From contig NZ_JAPSIB010000002.1 in NCBI RefSeq assembly GCF_031179145.1, positions 1 to 64,000 of the forward strand: a stretch of DNA of 64,000 nt. The letters are read 5' to 3'. Made by a program: the position numbers and the translations under genes. The stretch's first letter is position 1. Every line of letters starts with the position of its first letter. The stretch is from Brevibacterium sp. GTDB taxonomy: Bacteria; Actinomycetota; Actinomycetes; Actinomycetales; Brevibacteriaceae. Positions 58,928 through 64,000 of this stretch are shown piece after piece. The notes beneath the pieces are model-generated. The model saw only the letters and a list, made by a program, of their open reading frames with translations. It did not search any database and was not told the DNA's origin.

Positions 58928-60001
58928 TCAGAGTGAGCAGGCGATGAGCGTCGGCTCGGGTTCGAGGGTGATGGCGTATTTGTCCTCGACCCCGGCGACG
59001 ATCGTGCGCGCGAGTTCGAGCACATCCTCGGTGCTCGCCCGGCCGCGGTTCGTCAGCGCCAGCGTGTGCTTGGTCGACAGGCTCGCGCGGCCCTCACCGA
59101 CGCTGTGGCCCTTGGAGAATCCCGCGTGCTCGATCAGCCACGCGGCCGAGGTCTTCGTCTTCCCCTCGATCGTCGCTCCGCTCAGGGGGTCGATGACGGG
59201 ATAGCGGGGAGCCTCGACGGGCAGGACGTCGGCGTCGGAGACGATGGGGTTGGTGAAGAACGACCCGGCCGACCAGGTGTCGTGGTCCGCCTCCTCGAGC
59301 ACCATGCCCTTGGACTTCCGGAGCGCGATCACGGTGTCGCGGACGAGGGAGGCGGGCGCCGTCTGACCGATCTCCAGGTCCAATGCGGAGGCGAGCTGGG
59401 CGTAGCGGACCGGCAGCGACTGCGCATCTCGGCGGAGTCCGAAGCTCACGGAGAGCACCAGGTACTGAGTCATGCCCGAGGTCTGCTGAGCACGCTTGAG
59501 CGCCGAGGTGCGGTAGCCGAACTCCAGCTCGGCGGCGGTCAGGGTGCGCACCTGACCGGCGATCCGGTCGTAGACCTCGATGGAGATGATGAGCTCTCCG
59601 ACCTCGGTGCCGTAGGCTCCGACGTTCTGGATCGGGGTGGCACCGACCGAGCCGGGGATCCCGGACAGGGCCTCGAGGCCGCTGAGTCCGCGGGCCAGCG
59701 TCAGCGCCACGATCTCGTCCCAGTTCTCCCCCGCCTCCACGGTGACGATGGCTTCGGTCTCCGAGGTCTCCTCGACGACGACTCCGGTGGTGGCCACGAG
59801 GCACACGTGTCCGTCGAAGCCGGCATCGGAGATGAGCAGGTTCGATCCGCCGCCGATGAAGAGCACGTCGGTGTCGCTCGGCGTCGACAGGCCGAGAGGG
59901 TGGGCACGGCAGAACTCGATCAGCTCGCCGCGGGTCCGCGCGGGGGTGAGGCTCTGCGGCGGGCCGCCGAGGTGGAAGGTCGTGAGTTCGGCCAGTCTCA
60001 C
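58928..60001 (-). CDS. murB: UDP-N-acetylenolpyruvoylglucosamine reductase
   Basis: 357 residues. It uses FAD and NADPH to make UDP-MurNAc for peptidoglycan. LFIGGGSNLLISDAGFDG binds FAD; GLSGLEALSGIPGSVGATPI and QNVGAYGTEV follow; the type I C-terminal part has SAGSFFTNPIVS (catalytic Ser) and KTSAAWLIEHAG. It overlaps the MaoC gene by 4 bp (ATGA), the order seen in other actinobacteria. Confidence 0.96.
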   Translation of the reverse strand: MRLAELTTFHLGGPPQSLTPARTRGELIEFCRAHPLGLSTPSDTDVLFIGGGSNLLISDAGFDGHVCLVATTGVVVEETSETEAIVTVEAGENWDEIVALTLARGLSGLEALSGIPGSVGATPIQNVGAYGTEVGELIISIEVYDRIAGQVRTLTAAELEFGYRTSALKRAQQTSGMTQYLVLSVSFGLRRDAQSLPVRYAQLASALDLEIGQTAPASLVRDTVIALRKSKGMVLEEADHDTWSAGSFFTNPIVSDADVLPVEAPRYPVIDPLSGATIEGKTKTSAAWLIEHAGFSKGHSVGEGRASLSTKHTLALTNRGRASTEDVLELARTIVAGVEDKYAITLEPEPTLIACSL

Positions 60002-60435
60002 CGGGCGGCTCGAATCTGTGTGCGGCTGAGCACTTCCGACTCTCCTGCCCGCACCGTGGCGTCGATGCGCAGGGTGCCGGCCTCGGCGTCGACGGCGCCG
60101 ATCTTCGCCTCGAGGGTGAGCGAGGCGGTGGGGGTGGCGGGCGAGCCCGATTCGGCGTCGGGGACGAGCACGGGGGCGGAGAACCGGGTGCGGTAGTCGA
60201 CGATCGCGCCGGGATCGCCGAGCCAGTCGGCGATGGGGGCGACGACGAGCGCCATGGAGAGCATTCCGTGCGCGATGACCCCGTCGAGCCCGACTTCGGT
60301 GGCGAACCGCTCCGACCAGTGGATGGGGTTGTGGTCGCCGGAGGCGGCGGCATAGTCGATGAGGGAGGCGCGGGACAGCGGGATCTCCTCGGTGAGGATG
60401 GTGTCGCCGACGCTCAGCGTCGTCAGGTCATTCAT
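59998..60435 (-). CDS. MaoC-type (R)-hydratase, HadB-like
   Basis: 145 residues, a single hot-dog fold. The hydratase motif reads YAAASGDHNPIHW, with the catalytic Asp-His pair, then GVIAHGMLSMALV. In mycobacteria the equivalent HadB is the catalytic dehydratase of FAS-II. This organism type does not make mycolic acids as far as known, so another acyl-chain role is likely. It overlaps both murB and the HadA-like gene by 4 bp. Confidence 0.88.
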   Translation of the reverse strand: MNDLTTLSVGDTILTEEIPLSRASLIDYAAASGDHNPIHWSERFATEVGLDGVIAHGMLSMALVVAPIADWLGDPGAIVDYRTRFSAPVLVPDAESGSPATPTASLTLEAKIGAVDAEAGTLRIDATVRAGESEVLSRTQIRAAR

Positions 60436-60881
60436 GCGGCGTCTCCTCTCACGACGATGGTCGAGGTCACGGTGACCACCGGCGCCTCGGCGTCGTCCGT
60501 GATCTCCGTGCGGGTGGTGATCATGGCGTTGGTGCCCGCTGCCCGCACGCCGTCGACGTGGGTCGTCGCCCTCAGCCGATCGCCGGCGACGATGGGGCGG
60601 GTGAAGCTGAACTGCTCGGAGCCGTGGACGACCTTGGAGAAGTCGATGCCCGATTCCGGGTCGGTGATGTAAGCGGATTCGCTCTTCTGCGCGATGATCA
60701 CGGCGAAGGTGGTCGGGGCGATGACGTCCGCGTAGCCGAGGGCGGCGGCCGCCTCGGCGTCGAAATGGCAGCTGGCGCCTGCTCCGGTGGCGTGCGCGAA
60801 TTCCGCGATCGCCTCCCGCGACACTTCGTAGGGTCGAGGCAGGGAGTAGCTGGCCCCCTGCTTGTCCGTGTTCACCGGCAT
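60432..60881 (-). CDS. MaoC-type hot-dog protein, HadA-like
   Basis: 149 residues from ATG 60881 (AAGGAG upstream); a longer frame to 61130 lacks support. It has YEVSREAIAEFAHATGAGAS, APTTFAVIIAQKS, and EQFSFTRPIVAGDRL, the HadA/C-type non-catalytic hot-dog form, without the full Asp-His motif. It probably dimerises with the HadB-like partner. In many actinobacteria rpmG (L33) precedes this pair; none is found here. Confidence 0.85.
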   Translation of the reverse strand: MPVNTDKQGASYSLPRPYEVSREAIAEFAHATGAGASCHFDAEAAAALGYADVIAPTTFAVIIAQKSESAYITDPESGIDFSKVVHGSEQFSFTRPIVAGDRLRATTHVDGVRAAGTNAMITTRTEITDDAEAPVVTVTSTIVVRGDAA

Positions 60882-61213
60882 CGTCGTACTCTCCTTCGCA
60901 GATCTGGGTGGCTCCAAGCCTAGCCGCCCCTCCCCCGCGCCCGGGAATCGGCGCCGACTGCCGGGCGCGGTCGCCACCGCTGCCGGGCGCAGGCCGCAGC
61001 TGTGCTGATCAGAGGTCGGGAGAACACCAGGTGTCATGGTCCGCAACATTCGGTGGAGCGTCGTGCACGGGTGGGGGAACTGGTATATGTTGTCCACTAC
61101 ACATCTTTTGAGGTGCCGAAGCGCTCTCACGCAGCGCTGCGGAACCGGGAGCGGATGTGGACGCGGACATCAATGAGGATGAGACGCTTGACGTCTTCAC
61201 AAGGAGAAGTGCG
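60882..61213. other. Divergent region HadA-like / ATP-grasp gene
   Basis: 332 bp without a gene. It contains a FadR-type palindrome at 61088-61101 and a TATATG (61084-61089) that may be a -10 for the plus strand. L33 (rpmG), expected here by analogy with other actinobacteria, is not encoded. Confidence 0.5.
61088..61101 (+). promoter_or_regulatory. GntR/FadR-type operator
   Basis: TGTTGTCCACTACA fits the palindrome TGTnGTnnACnACA, which contains the FadR-subfamily core TnGTnnACnA. It overlaps the end of a possible -10, TATATG, upstream of the ATP-grasp gene. No GntR gene is inside the window. Confidence 0.45.
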
Positions 61214-63265
61214 ATGACGAACGACTCGTCGGCCCCTGCCCCAACGACCACTGCCCCCGAGACGACAGCGAGCCGCGGTGGAACACCGCCGAAGAAGACC
61301 GGCACCCCCGCATCGACCTCGACCTTCGGACCGGCCGTGACCGTCGCTGCGCCGAACAAGAACTCCGCACCGAGCAGCGGATCGGGTGCGAGCAAGGGCT
61401 CTGTCCCGACCAAGAGCTCTGCGTCGGGCAAGAAGGCCGATGGCAAGAAGGCAGACGGCAAGAAGGCAGTGAAGGCCGCCGAGGTGAAGAAGGCCGCGGC
61501 CGCCAAGCCGGAGACGAAGAAGCCCGACGCGAAGAAGCCCGACTCGAAGAAGCCTGCGGCATCCGCACCCGCCGCGTCCGCCGGACCAGCACCTGCCCCC
61601 GCGGCATCCGCACCCGCCGCGACCTCGGCCCCTGTCGAGACCCCCGCGACCCGCGCGGCCCAGGCAGCCACTCTTGTCTCTGCCGCGACGCCGAGCGCAC
61701 CGGTCCCGGTCGCCGGCCAGCCGGTCACCGCCGGTGAGGTGGCAGTGGGCACCGATGCCGCCTACACGGGCGAGGAGGCGGATCGGGTCCAGCTCAAGCG
61801 ACCGCTGCGCAATGTCTCCGAGGTCCGGCACTTCTTCCGCACCAACCAGACGCCGATCTACTTCATCGGGGCGACCCCGTTCAACCTCCTCGGCCTCGAC
61901 CGCTGGGTCCGCAACTTCTCCTATGTCACGTACTATGACGGCTGGGACGGTGCGCATCCGCGCGTGTTCTCGCCCCGGTACAAGCCCTTCGTCGAGTTCG
62001 ACAGCGGTGAGGCGATCAACAACTGGCTGCTGCTCAACGCCGAGGTGCGCGCGCACATGACCCGCAACGTCCCGCATGGCGAGCGGCCCAAGGTCGCGAT
62101 GGTCTTCTTCGACGAGGAGACCGAGAGGATCTGCCGCGAGCTCGGATACGATCTCATCCTGCCCTCGGCCAAGCTGCGCAATCTGCTCGACTCGAAGATC
62201 GAGACGACGAAGCTCGGCAACGAGGCCGGAGCCTTCTCCGTCCCCAACGTGCTCACGACCGCGGACACCTATGAGGAGCTCAACGCCGAGGCCACGAAGG
62301 CCGGCCTGGGCACCGATCTCGTCGTCCAGACCCCCTACGGGGACTCCGGCAAGACCACCTTCTTCATCTCCTCCGAGGCGGATTGGGACCGCCACATCGA
62401 GGACATCATCGGCGAACAGCTGAAGATCATGAAGCGGATCAACAACACGCCGGTCGCCGTCGAGGCGGTGCTCACCTCAAGCGGCACCGTCGTCGGACCG
62501 TTCCTCACCGAGCTCGCGGGCTTCCCCGAACTGACCCCGTACAAGGGCGGCTGGTGCGGCAACGAGATGACCCCCGACGTGCTCACCTCCGACCAGCGGC
62601 ATCGCGCCCGCGACCTCGTCCGGCGCGTCGGTGACGGCCTGCGCAGCCGCGGGTACCGCGGGTTCTTCGAGGTCGACGTGCTCGTCGACCTCGACTCCGA
62701 CGACGTCTACCTGGGCGAGCTCAACCCGCGCATCTCCGGCGCCAGTGCCATCACCAACGTCACCGCCGGCGCCTACGCCGATGTGCCGCTGTTCCTCTTC
62801 CACCTGCTCGAGTACCTCGACGTCGAATTCGATCTCGACATCGACGAGATCAACGAACGGTGGGAGGAGCTCTCCGGCGCCGACGAGTGGAGCCAGATGA
62901 TCATCAAGGAGACGGCTCCGATCACCGAGTACATCACCCACTCGCCGATGACCGGTCAGTACTACCTCGATCAGTACGGCACGCTGACCTACAAGCGGGC
63001 TGCCCTCGACTGGCACCCGCTGCAGAACGGCAACGAGGTCTTCTTCCTGCGCATCTACGGAGCCGGTGAGTACCGCTGGAAGGGCGCCGACCTCGGCGTG
63101 CTCGTGACGAAGAACCCGCTGCAGACGAGCAACGGCGATTCGAAGGCGCTGAGCATCAGGGCCAAGCACTTCATCGATTCGATCAGGGCGATGTACGCCG
63201 GTGTCCCCGTCACCGCGGAGGATCCGTCTCCGGCGATCGGCGGGCCCGGCGCCAAGGGCGACTGA
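61214..63265 (+). CDS. ATP-grasp protein with Ala/Lys/Pro-rich N-terminus
   Basis: 683 residues from ATG 61214 (AAGGAG upstream). The first 190 residues are low complexity, with KKADGKKADGKKAVK and repeated KKPDxKKP, then a Pro/Ala tract. The rest is an ATP-grasp ligase-like fold: LVVQTPYGDSGKTTFFISS is the nucleotide-binding loop, INNTPVAVEAVLTSSGTVVG follows, and FFEVDVLVDLDSDDVYLGEL-type acidic residues then LNPRISGAS bind metal. The motif order is biotin-carboxylase-like, but there is no biotin partner. Substrate unknown; it may join an amino acid or carboxylate. The next gene encodes a NylB-like hydrolase. Confidence 0.72.
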   Translation: MTNDSSAPAPTTTAPETTASRGGTPPKKTGTPASTSTFGPAVTVAAPNKNSAPSSGSGASKGSVPTKSSASGKKADGKKADGKKAVKAAEVKKAAAAKPETKKPDAKKPDSKKPAASAPAASAGPAPAPAASAPAATSAPVETPATRAAQAATLVSAATPSAPVPVAGQPVTAGEVAVGTDAAYTGEEADRVQLKRPLRNVSEVRHFFRTNQTPIYFIGATPFNLLGLDRWVRNFSYVTYYDGWDGAHPRVFSPRYKPFVEFDSGEAINNWLLLNAEVRAHMTRNVPHGERPKVAMVFFDEETERICRELGYDLILPSAKLRNLLDSKIETTKLGNEAGAFSVPNVLTTADTYEELNAEATKAGLGTDLVVQTPYGDSGKTTFFISSEADWDRHIEDIIGEQLKIMKRINNTPVAVEAVLTSSGTVVGPFLTELAGFPELTPYKGGWCGNEMTPDVLTSDQRHRARDLVRRVGDGLRSRGYRGFFEVDVLVDLDSDDVYLGELNPRISGASAITNVTAGAYADVPLFLFHLLEYLDVEFDLDIDEINERWEELSGADEWSQMIIKETAPITEYITHSPMTGQYYLDQYGTLTYKRAALDWHPLQNGNEVFFLRIYGAGEYRWKGADLGVLVTKNPLQTSNGDSKALSIRAKHFIDSIRAMYAGVPVTAEDPSPAIGGPGAKGD

Positions 63266-63277
63266 CCCGACCTCCTG

Positions 63278-63311
63278 CGGACCCCCGGCGGCTGTGCCGT
63301 CCGGGGGTCCG
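63278..63311 (+). terminator. Hairpin after ATP-grasp gene
   Basis: An 11-bp perfect stem (CGGACCCCCGG at 63278-63288 with its complement at 63301-63311) 12 bp after the stop. It suggests the hydrolase gene downstream can be transcribed separately. Confidence 0.7.
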
Positions 63312-63354
63312 AACGATTCCAACCGCGTGATCCTCGGCACCGGACGCATCGCGG

Positions 63355-63363
63355 TGATAATCT
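63355..63363 (+). promoter_or_regulatory. Candidate promoter of the serine hydrolase
   Basis: TGATAATCT (63355-63363) is an extended -10 with TAATCT. It lies 76 bp before GTG 63439. No clear -35 is seen. Confidence 0.45.
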
Positions 63364-63438
63364 GCAACGAACCGCACACCCGGGCCGGCACGAGTTCCCG
63401 GGCCATCGAGCACACTTCCACGATCAAGAGGGCAGACC

Positions 63439-64000
63439 GTGACTGAGACTTCGTCGGCGCAGGCCGTGAGCATCATCGACAAGGACAACTGGCAGGATGC
63501 CGACAACGTCCGGTGGTCGTTCCAGAACCTGTCGCAGATCCTGCCCACCACTCCGATCTCCCGCGGCGCCGGACCTGTCGCCGAGCTTCCGGTCGCTCTC
63601 CAGGACCTCGGGGAGATCGAGATCCCGAAGACTCCCTACAGCGAGCCCCGCAGCGTCCGCAGCGTCATCGAGTCCACCGACACGGACGGTTGGCTGGTGC
63701 TGCACAGGGGAACCGTTCTCGCCGAGGAGTACTTCGCCTCGATGCGGCCCGACTCGCAGCACCTCCTCATGTCGGTGAGCAAGTCACTCGTCGGAACCGT
63801 CGCCGGGATCCTGGTCGGGGCCGGCGATCTCGACCCCGAACGGCCCATCACCGACTACATCCCCGAGATGGCGGGGTCCGGCTATGCCGGCGCCACGGTC
63901 CGTCATCTCCTCGACATGCGGTCGGGAATCCGGTTCTCGGAGAACTACCTCGACCCGAACTCCGAGGTCCGGCAGATCGAGGCCTCGATCGGGTGGTCCG
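63439..64000 (+). CDS. NylB-like serine hydrolase (beta-lactamase fold), partial
   Basis: 187 codons seen from GTG 63439 to the right edge, open at the end. The start (DNWQDADNVRWSFQN) and GWLVLHRGTVLAEEYFASM resemble NylB-type 6-aminohexanoate-oligomer hydrolases and related class C beta-lactamase-fold esterases. SVSK holds the nucleophile Ser112 and Lys115. No signal peptide is present, so it is likely cytosolic. It cannot be called a true beta-lactamase. It lies 173 bp after the ATP-grasp gene. Confidence 0.75.
   Translation, partial: MTETSSAQAVSIIDKDNWQDADNVRWSFQNLSQILPTTPISRGAGPVAELPVALQDLGEIEIPKTPYSEPRSVRSVIESTDTDGWLVLHRGTVLAEEYFASMRPDSQHLLMSVSKSLVGTVAGILVGAGDLDPERPITDYIPEMAGSGYAGATVRHLLDMRSGIRFSENYLDPNSEVRQIEASIGWS

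Noticed and set aside
60882-61213. rpmG (L33) expected upstream of the MaoC pair
   Set aside because: No L33-like frame was found on either strand of this stretch.

Overview
The window is chromosomal DNA from a high-GC Gram-positive bacterium. Protein sequences, gene order, long RpoB/RpoC antisense frames typical of high GC, and many leaderless -10/start arrangements point to Actinobacteria. The closest guess is a Brevibacterium-like member of the Micrococcales; this is inferred from protein resemblance, not a search. Most of the window is the core information-processing chromosome: the str, S10, spc, alpha, rpoBC, rplJL, rplKA and secE-nusG clusters, nearly all on the minus strand.

Layout: 1-4202 holds two minus-strand wall or capsule polymer genes: a GT2 plus CDP-glycerol-phosphotransferase fusion cut by the left edge, and a Stealth-family phosphotransferase. 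PutP follows divergently (4538-6058). From 6557 to 29860 lie the ribosomal operons, read right to left: rpsL-rpsG-fusA-tuf, rpsJ through rpsQ, then rplN through secY-adk-map, then infA-rpmJ-rpsM-rpsK-rpoA-rplQ. A MalY-like C-S lyase and an MFS permease (9900-12546) sit between map and infA and split the usual order. rpsN and rpsD are absent from their common places.

30247-34977 is a plus-strand block: furA-katG (peroxide defence, probably from a leaderless promoter), then a leaderless DUF1707-type gene translationally coupled to pfkA by a TTG start. The pfkA/rpoC convergence zone (34978-35416) is packed with tandem and inverted repeats. rpoC and rpoB follow on the minus strand, then a double-GNAT gene and a divergent metallo-beta-lactamase-fold gene that share overlapping -10 elements.

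44996-48357 is the least explained part: three tightly packed minus-strand genes for membrane proteins with similar extracytoplasmic segments. Two of them share an identically spaced Cys/His motif after the membrane span. Next come rplJL with an L10-type leader and attenuator, an aldehyde dehydrogenase with its GAF-HTH regulator and a palindromic operator, rplKA, nusG, secE and tRNA-Trp. The right end carries a metallophosphoesterase, adenosine deaminase, murB, two MaoC-type hydratases, an ATP-grasp protein and the start of a NylB-like serine hydrolase.

Themes: housekeeping genes dominate. The parts most worth follow-up are the three-gene membrane cluster, the ATP-grasp/serine-hydrolase pair with a FadR-type operator, short 19-20 bp three-unit intergenic repeats that recur at several places, and several leaderless or bidirectional promoters.
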